Assembly (NCBI GenBank): GCA_014155875.1
Contig: JACEFZ010027769.1
Location: forward strand, 62,001-126,000
Source of the DNA: Cepaea nemoralis
Lineage: Eukaryota; Mollusca; Gastropoda; Stylommatophora; Helicidae
Length of the DNA: 64,000 nucleotides
Direction of reading: 5' to 3'
Position 1 is the first letter of the stretch, and each line of letters opens with the position of its first letter. Positions 29,935 through 40,146 of the stretch are shown in pieces. A program made the translations under genes and the position numbers. The notes below the pieces were generated by a model that searched no databases, was not told the origin of the DNA, and saw only the letters and a program-made list of their open reading frames with translations.

Positions 29935-31907
29935 TTCTTGTGCCTGTCATCTCCCACAGAAGTATGGGTAGCAGGGTAGGGGTATCTCCTATCAAAGGAG
30001 AAGTAATGTGCCCCTTCCCTCCGCTAGCTTATGGGACACCCTTGGGCAAGGTGGGGTACCTGTTTAGCCACACCCCCCCCCCCCCCAAACAGGGTAACGT
30101 CAAGCCACGTTAGCAGGTTGTGGATTAGACTTAGGAGCAGCCAGCAGGTAGTTGTTGGTTATGGTTTCAAGTCAGTGACGGTGGGCAGAGGATCTCTCAG
30201 TAGAGACAATGTCTATGGTCATCCGATCAGTATGGTCACTGCCAGGAAGGAAGAATGGTAGACTTCCCTCCTTATTGATTCCCGGGCAGAGGAGGCTCGT
30301 CAGCCTTGGTTGGTATCTCTTCTAAGAGAGGGAACTCTAAATCTCAAACCTCCACTGCCTTATGGGTATACCTTATGAGAAAAGCTTCGGGAGTAAACCC
30401 TGAGGACAAATCTGGAGATGGAGTCCCTTGTAAACAACATAGTCCTGGCAACTCTTGTGACGGCAATGATGCCAAGTTACATTGGCTACTGCCTCTCCTT
30501 TGGTCAACATTGGTGATGTGGAGAGAGGGAACCTGCTACTGGGCAACATCTGGTTCTCCACATTCTACTTCCCAGGCTTGTGCTCTGGAGTATAGAGCAA
30601 CTAATGACACAACATGGGAAGCAGCAGTTACCGGTTATGAATCTTAATGCATGATTGGCGTAGAGCAAGGTGCAGTGGGTTGCTTCTGAAAGTGGGAGAG
30701 ATCATCTTATCTCACTAGACAGCTACCACCTGCCAAAGCTGGGCAGCCCCCAGCCAATAAGGTGCTGTCTCGCCAAAATCCTGATACATGGACCACAGTT
30801 AGCAACACTTAGCAACAAGAAAGAAAGAAAAAAAAACAACAACTGGCCCTAAGATTGGGAACATGGAACATAAGAACCATGACTCCTGACATCTCAGACA
30901 ATCTAAATGAGATTGTTGATGTCCGCAAAACTGCAGTGATAAACAATGAACTACTCAGACTGGAGATAGACATTGTCGCCCTGCAAGAGACCAGACTCCA
31001 AGAATCTGAAAGCATCAAGGAGAGGGACTTCACTTTCTACTGGCATGGCAAGCCGTGTGGAGACACCAGGGAGCATGGAGTTGGCTTCACTATCAGAAAC
31101 AAGCTGCTTAAGTCCATCATACCACCAAGTGATGGCACTGAAAGAATACTGAAGCTCCAACTCCAGACAGAGGCAGGCCCAGTTAGTATTATAAGTGTTT
31201 ACGTCCCAACACTAACTGCAGCATCAGAACCTAAAGATAAGTTTTATGATGACCTTAGCAAAGTGGTCAGTGAAACATCAGAGAGAAAAAAAATCTTTTT
31301 ACCCTAAGGGATTATTTAAACGCCAGGAATGGCTTCAATCACAAATCTTGGCCTTCATGTCTAAGACAGTTTGGTGTTGGGAAGACCAATGACAACCCTT
31401 GGAATTCTGCAGCCATCACAATTTATGCATGACCAACACCTTCTTTGACACAAAACCACAACACAAGGTGTCACGGAGGCACCCCAGATCAAAGAACTGT
31501 CACCAACTCGACCCGGTGCTCACTAAACGCAGCTCCACAGTGTACAGCTGACTCATAGCGCTGACCACAACATCGATCATTCACTCGTTTCCAACACGGT
31601 GAAGACTCTACCTGGTCCCACAAACGGAACTGCCAATGGAACTCCGAGAGATGGAGTCATTAGCGAGACACCATCTACAACACAGCACTATCAACATTTG
31701 GCAAGAAGCAAACAAGTCAGCTGGTTTGAAGCACACTCTGAAGAGATGCTTCCAGTACTGGAGATAAAGAGACATGCATTCTCAGTGTATAAAACATCAC
31801 CTTCAGAGAAAACACTGCAGGCACTGAAAATGGCCAGAAATAGAGTACAACTTGTACTCATAACAGGAAAGACAGCTAAGACATATCCTGGGCATATTGT
31901 ATCCTAG
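29935..31907 (+). mobile_element. LINE 5' half: leader plus endonuclease
   Basis: The leader (29935-30840, with a run of about 16 C at 30068-30085) is followed by an endonuclease and linker. About 330 bases of the leader (GTAGCAGGGTAGGGGTATC to GGTCACTGCCAGGAAGGAA) are clearly related to the leader of RTE family B at 44640-44935 and 48560-48845. The coding part belongs to the family whose RT half is at 18275-20340: its last block (LQALKMARNRVQ) comes just before the GIKKACG start there. Confidence 0.72.
30849..31907 (+). pseudogene. LINE APE-type endonuclease, partly decayed
   Basis: RLGTWNIRTMTPDISDNLNE (Asn block) begins at 30849. It is followed by LRLEIDIVALQETRLQES (catalytic Glu), HGVGFTIRNKLL and VSIISVYVPTLTA (Tyr block), with the frame closing at 31307. 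The expected GDFN block is lost at about 31300-31320. Downstream frames show NTFFDTKPQHKVSRRHPRS and a linker to 31907. The His-containing SDH block is not evident. Several frameshifts are present. Confidence 0.72.
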
Positions 31908-32062
31908 AGGTTACAACGAGTTCTGACAGTACCATGGATCAACAACCAAAGAAACACTCCCCTCTGTTGTGTATCCTAGAAGTTACAACAAATTCTGACA
32001 GTAGCATGGATCAACAATCAAAGAAACACTCCCCTCTGCTGTGTATCCTAGAGGTTTCTGGG
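31898..32062. repeat. 72-bp tandem duplication, 2.3 copies
   Basis: Units contain TGTATCCTAGAGGTTACAAC and AAAGAAACACTCCCCTCTG. They start at the last codons of the LINE linker. Confidence 0.8.
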
Positions 32063-32149
32063 CTAGGAGAGGGGAAAGAGAACTCTGTAGTACAGTTCCC
32101 ACAGAGATGGTAATTTGGTACCAGGTCAAAAGAAAAATCTTAACACCAG

Positions 32150-32570
32150 TTTCACAGGACATATGAGCTCATGTTATCTCATAGGTCATCTAAGCCCATG
32201 TGTCATCTCATAGGTCATCTGAGCATATATGTCATCATATGTCATTGCATAAGTCATCTAGGCCAATATGTCACTGCACAGGTCATCTGGGCTCATATGT
32301 CATAGCACAGGTATCCTGGGCCCATATGTAATCTCATGGGTCATCAGAGCCTATATGTCAGCCCATAGATCTGAGCATATGTCACCTCATAATAGAGCAT
32401 TGATGTCATCTCATATGCCCCCTGGGCTCATGTCAGCCCACAGATCAACTGAACCCATATGTTATCTCATAGGTCATTTGATCCCATATGAAATCACATA
32501 GGTTATCTGAACCCTTTTGTCATCTCATAGGTCATCTGGGCCCATATGTCATATCATAGGTAATTTTTTT
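32150..32570. repeat. About 30-bp minisatellite
   Basis: Around fourteen variable copies of CATATGTCATCTCATAGGTC with ATCTGGGCC between. Ends 75 bases before a host exon. Confidence 0.85.
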
Positions 32571-32643
32571 AGGGCTCTAATGACCAACACCAAAGTAACT
32601 CGGTTATAAAGAGGATTTAGAAGCTTCAACAATTGCAAGTTAC

Positions 32644-32810
32644 CTGTGTATTGTTAAATGCTGGCTGGACATTCCACCCATCCCTGCTGGCTGATGCCAT
32701 CACTTGTTGCCACGGAGGGGCTGCAGCCTGTGGGGGTGCCTCTGTGGATGTCACAGCAGGGGTAGAAGCTGGTGGAGCAGCTGTATCAGGTCTGGCAGCT
32801 GGCAGGAAGT
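32644..32810 (-). CDS. Host gene exon, Pro/Ala/Thr-rich
   Basis: 167 bases on the minus strand, acceptor CCCACATCTTTCAG and donor ACACAG/GTAACT. It reads FLPAARPDTAAPPASTPAV, TSTEAPPQAAAPPWQQVMA, ending SRDGWNVQPAFNNTQ. It enters with two bases and leaves in phase 0, matching both neighbours (51152-51294 and 29393-29492). Probably a flexible linker before the coiled coil. Confidence 0.82.
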
Positions 32811-32909
32811 CTGAAAGATGTGGGATTGATTGATCAGGTTCAGCCTCAGCGTACACATGTTTTATACTACTTACTATGCTTTCATATTAAGTTCACAAAT
32901 ATTACACCA

Positions 32910-33022
32910 ATATGCTTTGTTCCATGCTCAGTCTTCATAGACTTAGATGGATAGAACACATCAGGAGGACGGGCAACGGTAGAATACCAAAGGACATTTT
33001 TTTGGGGGTGAATTACAGATGG
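32910..33022 (+). pseudogene. Short LINE fragment
   Basis: SMLSLHRLRWIEHIRR and RIPKDIF correspond to the thumb-to-tail region of the family at 18275-20340. Both ends are lost, and the right end joins a minisatellite. Confidence 0.65.
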
Positions 33023-33024
33023 GT

Positions 33025-33955
33025 AAATTCTAAACTGTTCCAGATATAGTTAACCTCTATCATCTTCAATTCTGGAATGTTCCATGTTCATATGGCATAA
33101 CCTGTCTATCATCCCCAATTCTAGACTGTTCCATATTCACAAGGCATAACCTGTCTACCAACCTCAATTCTGGAACGTTCCATGTTCATATGGCATAATC
33201 TGTCTATTATCCTCAATTCTGGAGTGTTCCATATATGTATAACCTGTCTATCATCCTCAATTCTAGACTGTTCCAGATATAGTTAACAGATGTCTATCAT
33301 CCTCAATTCTAGACTGTTCCAGATATAGTTAACAGATGTCTATCATCCTCAATTCTAGACTGTTCCAGATATAGTTAACAGATGGTCTATAATCCTCAAT
33401 TCTAGACTGTTCCAGATATAGTTAACAGATGTCTATAAACCTCAATTCTAGACTGTTCCAGATATAGTTAACAGATGTCTATAATCCTCAATTCTAGACT
33501 GTTCCAGATATGGTTAACCTATGTCTATAATCCTCAATTCTAGACTGTTCCAGATATAGTTAACAGGTGTCTATAATCCTCAATTCTAGACTGTTCCAGA
33601 TATAGTTAACAGATGTCTATCATCCTCACTTCTAGACTGTTCCAGATATAGTTAACAGATGTCTATAATCCTCAATTCTAGACTGTTCCAGATATGGTTA
33701 ACCTATGTCTATAATCCTCAATTCTAGACTGTTCCAGATATAGTTAACAGATGGCTATAATCCTCAATTCTAGACTTCCAGATATAGTTAACACATGTCT
33801 ATAATCCTCATGTCTAGACTGTTCCAGATATAGTTAACACATGTCTATAATCCTCAATTCTAGACTGTTCTAGATATAGTTAACAGATGTCTATAATCCT
33901 CAATTCTATACTGTTCCATATTCACATGGTTAATCTCAGCATAGTTTTACTCAAT
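33025..33955. repeat. About 46-bp minisatellite, near 19 copies
   Basis: Units with CTCAATTCTAGACTGTTCCA and GATATAGTTAACAGATGTCT. The first five copies are more diverged and carry a CATATGGCATAACC variant. The first unit begins directly in the LINE fragment. Confidence 0.92.
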
Positions 33956-34049
33956 TCTGAACTGTTTCAGCTTGTATGACACACAAAGGCTACATCGACC
34001 ACCTGTAAGTCACTCAGTGTTCAAGAAGTCTACACAAACATATTATCCA

Positions 34050-35780
34050 TCCAGCCATCATGTGCCATGCCGATAAGCATTGGTGGTCATGTTTTGCCAT
34101 CTCACTCGATCACCAGAGTCGTGAATCAGGCTCCGTGTTTCTGTCTCAACCATGCCACCCAGGTATTTACTTCTTGGTCTTCTCTTTCGATCTTGCCAAT
34201 TGTCACCAAGTTCTCCAAGTCATTTCTTCTCATAATATGCCCAAATAAATTTGATGGTCTGCGTCTAATGTCTCTAATCCGTTTACGATCTTCATTTATT
34301 TCTTGATGGGCTTGTTCATTGATTTTTCTGTCTGTCCATGGTATTCTTTGCATTTTCCTCAGAAACCACATTTCCACAGCCATCAGATGTTTTTCAGCTT
34401 GTCTGCTCATTGTCCACGCTTCACATCCATATAAAAGTACAGGTTCTATGTAGCACCTCAACACTGTTTTTCTCGTTTCAATTGACATCTTTGTATTGGT
34501 CAGTATGGTTTCCATCTTGTAAAAGGCTACCTTCGCAATGGCAATTCTTATTCTAATCTCTTCAAGGCATCTCCCATCAGATGTTATGGCTGTTCTGAGA
34601 TGACCGTACTGGTTCACTTATTTAAGAATATGCCCATTTACTTGTATATTACATTGTGGGATTTCCTCCTTCCCAGTGATGACCATAATCTGTGTCTTCT
34701 TACAATTCAATTCTAACCCTAGTTGTTCACTGTGTGCAACAACTGCATCTACTAAATGTTGCAGGTCTGTTCATTGTCTGCAATCTAATGTTATTGATGT
34801 ATCGACCCCCAATGATGATTCCTTCAATTTCTTCTATATTTCTGAAAATATTTCCACTGTACAGGGAAAAGAATATCTGGAGACATTACACATCCCTGTC
34901 TCACATCTCTCTTAATAGGCTGATATTGACCTACTTCATTATCAATTCAACAGCTTGTTGTTTCCAATATATGTTTTTTATAAGTCTAAGGTCTTTCCTA
35001 TCAATTTGTAGATCTTACAGCATCCTTATCATGTCAACCTATCTCACTTTATCGAAAGCCTTTGTGTAGTCAATAAAGCAAGTATGGAATGTTCAATTAA
35101 TGTTCTCAGTATATACACAGCATTTATTGTACCCTTGCCTTCTACAAATCCACATTGTTCTTCTCCTATTTCGGGTTGTATTTTCTTCCTCACTCTTTGC
35201 ATGATAATTCGCAGCAAAATCTTCGTGATGTAACTCATTATACTAATTGTTTGATGGTGATCACATTCCAAGGCTCTGATTTCTTTGGGATTGCAATAAA
35301 TATACAATTACATAATTCATGAGGTATATCTCCAGAATCATATATTGTGTTCAGCAGTCGTGTAACTTTATCTATTCCATATTCTTCTAAAGTATTAATC
35401 ATTTCTATTGTGATGCCATCTCAACCAGGGGTCTTACCAGTTTTCATATGGATAAGAGCATTCTAAACCTCTATCTTCAAAATTGATGGTCCTTTATTAT
35501 TATTTTGAGTATCAGACCGGTTTTTCACATAATCTGACCAAGCACGTAAAATCTTTTTCTAGTATGATTTTCCCATCATTTGTCCTTAGGCAGCCTGCTG
35601 ATGTATGTGTTCTTTGATTAGTAAACTCCTGAATTCTTTTGTACATTAGTCTGGTACTTTTACTGTTGTGTTGTTTTTTAATTTCTATGCAATTTTTCTC
35701 AAGCCATGCTTCTTTTGCCTCCTTACATGATGTTCCTACTTTTCTGTGAATCTCTTCATATTTGGCAGGATTATTTTTTT
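34050..35780 (-). pseudogene. RTE-type LINE family B, RT half
   Basis: On the minus strand, 35780 to 34050: linker (RIQEFTNQRTHTSAG), RT fingers (TKILLRIIMQRVRKKIQPEI, EEQCGFVEGKGTINAVYIL), a degraded palm, then LRTAITSDGRCLEEI, VLLYGCEAWTMSRQAEKHL, MWFLRKMQRIPWTDRKINE, LFGHIMRRNDLENLVTIGKI and a C-terminus RQKHGA, with an (ATGG)n tail at 34045-34057. Many frameshifts are present, for example near 34620 and 34900. Its 5' side stops exactly at the foldback element at 35786. Confidence 0.78.
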
Positions 35781-35785
35781 ATCTG

Positions 35786-36364
35786 TGTCACCAACTGGCT
35801 GGGGTTAGATCCCAGATGGGCAACCACTCAGCCAAAATCATTTTCTTCTACTGGTGTTTAGTTCTGGATGCAGTTTAAGATCCCCTAATTCTGTCAGAAG
35901 GGACTAATTACCACCCCAGATCCCAGAGAGAAAACGTGGAACAAATGTCTTTTATGCTGATTAAGACACTGTCCCTGATACTCAAGAAGTGGCTCATTGA
36001 AGATAGAATATATCTATATAGATTTGGCTGTACTTGGTATCGCCAGAAATGAGAAAGGAGGAGTTAAGTTATGCAACGTAATCTGGTTACTTATGGTGAT
36101 ACCAAGTACAGCCAAATCTATATAGATATATTCTATCTTCAACGAGCCACTTCTTGGCTGTTTTCTTGAGTATCAGGGACAGTGTCTTAATCAGCATAAA
36201 AGACATTTGTTCCACGTTTTCTCTCTGGGATCTGGGGTGGTAATTAGTCCCTTCTGACAGAATTAGGGGATCTTAAACTGCATCCAGAACTAAACACCAG
36301 TAGAAGAAAATGATTTTGGCTGAGTGGTTGCCCATCTGGGATCTAACCCCAGCCAGTTGGTGAC
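35786..36364. mobile_element. Foldback element, 579 bp, ends TGTCAC...GTGACA
   Basis: Two arms of about 245 bases (35786-36032 and 36100-36364) are near-perfect reverse complements: TGTCACCAACTGGCTGGGGT at the left and its complement at the right. The spacer is about 65 bases. It has no coding capacity. Single arms recur at 43263-43532 and 47110-47370, in each case next to the same RTE family. Confidence 0.88.
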
Positions 36365-37085
36365 ATATTGGTCTGCTTGTCCGCTATAGAATCCGGGAGT
36401 AAACCCTAGAACACTTTGGTTCGCTCGCAAGGAACGAACCTATGTCAAATCTGTTAGTCTGGTATTATTCCGGTCTTGCCCATGGATAGAACCTAGGTCA
36501 TTCTCACTTACATTCTTAGCAGCATTAGTTAGTTATAATTTATTTCTAATGTAATAGCTTGCTTGATTGTAGGCAAGATTTTGACACATTAGGACTTCTC
36601 ATCCATGATAGAATCAGAGAATAAATTCTAGACTATTGATTTTCATAAACCATTCTTTCATTCTTCACCCATTACATTTGCTAAATATTAACTTAGGAAT
36701 TTGTTTCTAGGGAAGTCTGTAGAATTTAAATAACTTGTTAAAAAGTTAATAATGGATAATATCATATGAGTTAATTTACATCATTCACCACTGTAGAAAA
36801 TAATCACATTAATTAGTGATATTAATTAGTTTATTGATGATTTACTTGATGATTGTTTGATTACATGCTTTATCATTTGATTTAATCATGAATAATTTGA
36901 TAATGCTTAGTTAATTCAGTGTATGACGGACTGCTTTGCATCAACTTTCTCACTCAAATTCACTACTATCATTCTCATAGCAGTGTCTGTTCCTCTTGTC
37001 ACTATCCTGCTCTAGTATAAATCTAACTAGCTCTCTGTAGGGTAATAATATAATTACTTGCCTGAGTTTAAGCTGAGAAGAGATC
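36365..37085 (+). other. AT-rich leader of a gag-like element
   Basis: No ORF. TATTGGTCTGCTTGTCC follows the foldback directly and could be a primer binding site, which I could not assign to a tRNA. The rest is 70 percent AT or more with TTAATTAG-type repeats. Confidence 0.3.
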
Positions 37086-38501
37086 ATGGATGCACGCACA
37101 TATTTCTTAGAGTCCGCTAGAGGATGGGGCATATGGCTCGGCTTGATAGGAGAGAAGCTAGAACTATTTATCAGAGATGAAATGGATTGGTGGGACAAAG
37201 AAGATGAACAGATGATGAAAAGACATGCAGAATGGGAAGCAGAGATGCGTCACAAAGCTGAAGAAGATGAGATGAAGAAAAAGCAAATTGAAATACTAAA
37301 CGTGGAGGAATCTACCAGCTCGACTGAGGAAAAGCCAATCACTCAAGCCGAAACTCTGATAGAAAGCGGGGAAGCTGACCGTCACAAAGAGGAGGCATGC
37401 ATTCCTTTGCAAATCCCCATGGCTCAGAAAAACAAAAACTTAGGCACAGAAAGGCAGATGCTTCCCACTTCAATTCCGAAAAAGAAACGGAATCGGAGGA
37501 AATGTACCAAGCGTACAGTAAACAGTCACAAACGTGAAAAATGTTTACACTGCAATAAAAGCGGATTAGCTGGCTTGGCAACCCAGCAATCTCAGGAGCT
37601 TTCTAAGACTTCCCAAAGGAGAAAAATCCAGGAGGAGGAGGACCTGAGGAAAACTATTAAAGAGATCGAAGGCGAGACCTTACCTGACTCTTTTATTCCC
37701 TTCAGTTCAGAGAAACTAGGAGTGGAAATGAATTCAGCTGAGACTGGAATGGATGTAAAACAGGATTCCATTGTTTCTCACGGTGTGGCCACACAAGATG
37801 AAATTATCAGTTTGAATTACTTATCTCAGGTGGGAGATGACATTGAAAATGACACGTCACAACATTCACTTCCATTGGATTTGGCACAAGAAAACCAGAC
37901 CAGGGAGAGAATACCTCAATTGGACTTGGCACAAGAGAGCCCGGTCAAGGAGGAAAAACAAGACACGGAGAATTCTTACGATGTCAGTATCTTGGAGTCT
38001 TTCAAAAAGGAAATTCAAGATAAAGAAAGCATTCATGTAGATTATACTACGGACTCTGATTCAGGGACGATAAACATGTTTGCTACCAACAAAGAAGAAA
38101 ATACTTCTTTGGTCAAGATGAAGATAATACCTATCATCAACACAGCTGAAGCTAACAGGGGATCACAGTTGATTGACTCCGCAGCGGAACAAGCCAGGAG
38201 CGGTTGGTATACTCAACACTCAGGACCTTGTTTACCTTTCACTTCAACCAATGTTGGATGTGGAGAACAGCTGTTTATGTATACTTCTACAAGGAGTGAT
38301 ACAAATTCACAGTTCTTGGGGAACCACAGGACTTCTCAAAGCTGGACAACTTCTACTAGCCTAATACTTTCAAACACAGATTCAAAATGGAACTCTGTTG
38401 AAGAGGAACTCACCTGGATAAAGAATTATCAAGGGAAGAAAACTCTTAATCAGAAGGGAGTAAACAGACGCCCTACAAAGAAAGAGGCAAGTATGAGTTG
38501 A
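37086..38501 (+). CDS. Gag-like ORF (471 codons), possible Ty3/gypsy-type
   Basis: Fully open from ATG 37086. Residues 1-75 (ESARGWGIWLGLIGEKLELF, then EMDWWDKEDEQMMKRHAEW) form a hydrophobic patch and a charged coiled coil, resembling N-termini of Gag proteins from gypsy-type elements in marine invertebrates. A basic segment near 135-160 (IPKKKRNRRKCTKRTVNSH) precedes a lone KCLHCNKSG, perhaps half of a zinc knuckle. The remainder is acidic and low complexity, with two copies of LDLAQE(N/S). No protease, RT or integrase follows. It could be a non-autonomous LTR element or an unrelated gene, with no intron visible. Confidence 0.45.
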   Translation: MDARTYFLESARGWGIWLGLIGEKLELFIRDEMDWWDKEDEQMMKRHAEWEAEMRHKAEEDEMKKKQIEILNVEESTSSTEEKPITQAETLIESGEADRHKEEACIPLQIPMAQKNKNLGTERQMLPTSIPKKKRNRRKCTKRTVNSHKREKCLHCNKSGLAGLATQQSQELSKTSQRRKIQEEEDLRKTIKEIEGETLPDSFIPFSSEKLGVEMNSAETGMDVKQDSIVSHGVATQDEIISLNYLSQVGDDIENDTSQHSLPLDLAQENQTRERIPQLDLAQESPVKEEKQDTENSYDVSILESFKKEIQDKESIHVDYTTDSDSGTINMFATNKEENTSLVKMKIIPIINTAEANRGSQLIDSAAEQARSGWYTQHSGPCLPFTSTNVGCGEQLFMYTSTRSDTNSQFLGNHRTSQSWTTSTSLILSNTDSKWNSVEEELTWIKNYQGKKTLNQKGVNRRPTKKEASMS

Positions 38502-38950
38502 ATGCACATCATAACATTATGATGTTTAACAAATTTCCTGCCAAAAGGAGGAGATTGAAGGATTTTATTATGATCTTTGGCCGACTGAGGAAAAGAAAAT
38601 GGAGCAACATTACTGCAACAAATTCTTATAAGAAAACACTGATGGCACTTCCTCTGCTTATAGGACAAGGGCCAGAAATAGAGTGGATGATAACAGTCTC
38701 TCCACGGCGCAGGAGAATCTTGTTATACATTTTGCAATTCCCCAGCTGGGAAAAAGTAAAACCTCCAGAGGACAGGACATTACCGAGCAATAGCCAGGAA
38801 ATCCTACATGAAACCATGAACAAAGATTTACAAGATTTATCCTGGGATGATGGACATGGGATATTTCTTTTTACTCATAGAACAATCCAATGCCACAAGG
38901 AGTATTGGGAACCCAGACTTGGAGGCAATTCTGGAATGGAGAGCACTTAG
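38498..38950 (+). CDS. Second ORF of the gag-like unit, unrecognised
   Basis: About 150 codons, overlapping the previous stop in the +2 frame (first Met codon 38520). Basic N-terminus (KFPAKRRRLKDFIMIFGRL), later PSWEKVKPPEDRTLPSNS. No domain recognised. It may be a frameshifted continuation of the Gag-like ORF. Confidence 0.3.
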   Translation: MNAHHNIMMFNKFPAKRRRLKDFIMIFGRLRKRKWSNITATNSYKKTLMALPLLIGQGPEIEWMITVSPRRRRILLYILQFPSWEKVKPPEDRTLPSNSQEILHETMNKDLQDLSWDDGHGIFLFTHRTIQCHKEYWEPRLGGNSGMEST

Positions 38951-39022
38951 ATACATTCTTGAATGCTGCCGAGGCTCTGTTATAGGCTTCATTGCTGAAC
39001 CTACTTAAATTGGGGAGCTATG

Positions 39023-40143
39023 TGACGGGACGGCCCCGGCAGCATCAGAATTACACAAGTTTGGAAGGAATTAAAGAGCCCACAAGAATTTTTCTGTCAT
39101 TCTCTAAAAGAATAAACGTTCCCCAGAAGAGGATAAAAACGTAAGAGAAAAATACAGAGTCACATAGAGCCCGCACTATCATTTTTACTACATTGGTAGA
39201 TCAAAGCAACGTCTGGTCTCTACATCTAAGAGATTTTCCCTTTGATGTTCTGATCAACCAGACATCGCGGAGCCAGTCAGTGGAGATTGACGTGTTAGTT
39301 TACAATCCTGCGGTTGGAATAGGAACAGACACCTAACACCTTACGTTTAACAGGACCTAATGCATGAACCAGCCACGGCAGAATGGGAGATAAGAGCCAG
39401 ACTTTTCTGAGATAGAAAACGTTTGTAGTTGGCGAGTTCAGCGGACAGACGGGTGATTGTAAGACGGCAATATAATGCAGGCCTTACACCTCGTTGTAAC
39501 CCAGGAGATAAAGCTTGTTAATTCCTGGGAAAGTGAGGAGGCACCAGCAGATTGGAATGTAGGTATGATGCAACGTCTGTTGCATGGGCCAAAGCATTGT
39601 TTCAGACACCTGGCGGAACATCAGTCAATTTGATTGACAGATGAAACTACCGTAGCCAGGAATGTAGGAGGGGTGAAAAGAATTTGGGACTTAATCCATC
39701 TCGGTAACTCATCCTACATGAAATAGAATAGGCGGAGTTAATTAAAATGGGGCATATTAATTAGCCAACGTGGAAACTAGCCAGGAACGGAGAGAATAAA
39801 ACTATGAGCAGTGACAACAATCCTCAGACGCATTTACAATAGCATTCTTAGGATACCTACGGGAGAAATATTAACATTTTGTTCTGTTGGACTTCTGTAC
39901 GAAGTATTATGACAGGATTTCCTAGCTATAACCCAGGTAATACCATTATTATGATTAGTTTGTCTGCTAGTCTGAAGGCTTGTGTAGTTTCCTGTTTCTA
40001 CATATTCTCCCAAACTTTACACTAGTGGATTTTCTGTGTTACTCAGTGTTCCAGTTTCTAGATTTACTATTACACTGTGAACTTTATCTTCTTCTTTCAT
40101 TCACTACTTGGTTGTCTGATTTGTTGTATGTTAGTTAGTCGAC
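39023..40143 (+). mobile_element. Possible LTR following a purine tract
   Basis: TTGGGGAGC followed by TATGTGACGGGACGGCC resembles the polypurine tract and TG start of gypsy-type LTRs. AATAAA at 39798 could be the polyadenylation signal. The right end may be GTCGACA at 40137-40143, next to the LINE at 40147. No matching left LTR was found, so this is tentative. Confidence 0.35.
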
Positions 40144-40146
40144 AGA

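Noticed and set aside
35800..35850. tRNA-like pattern inside the foldback (GGCTGAGTGG with GGGATCTAACCCC)
   Set aside because: The A-like and B-like boxes are in opposite orientations, so no internal promoter is formed.
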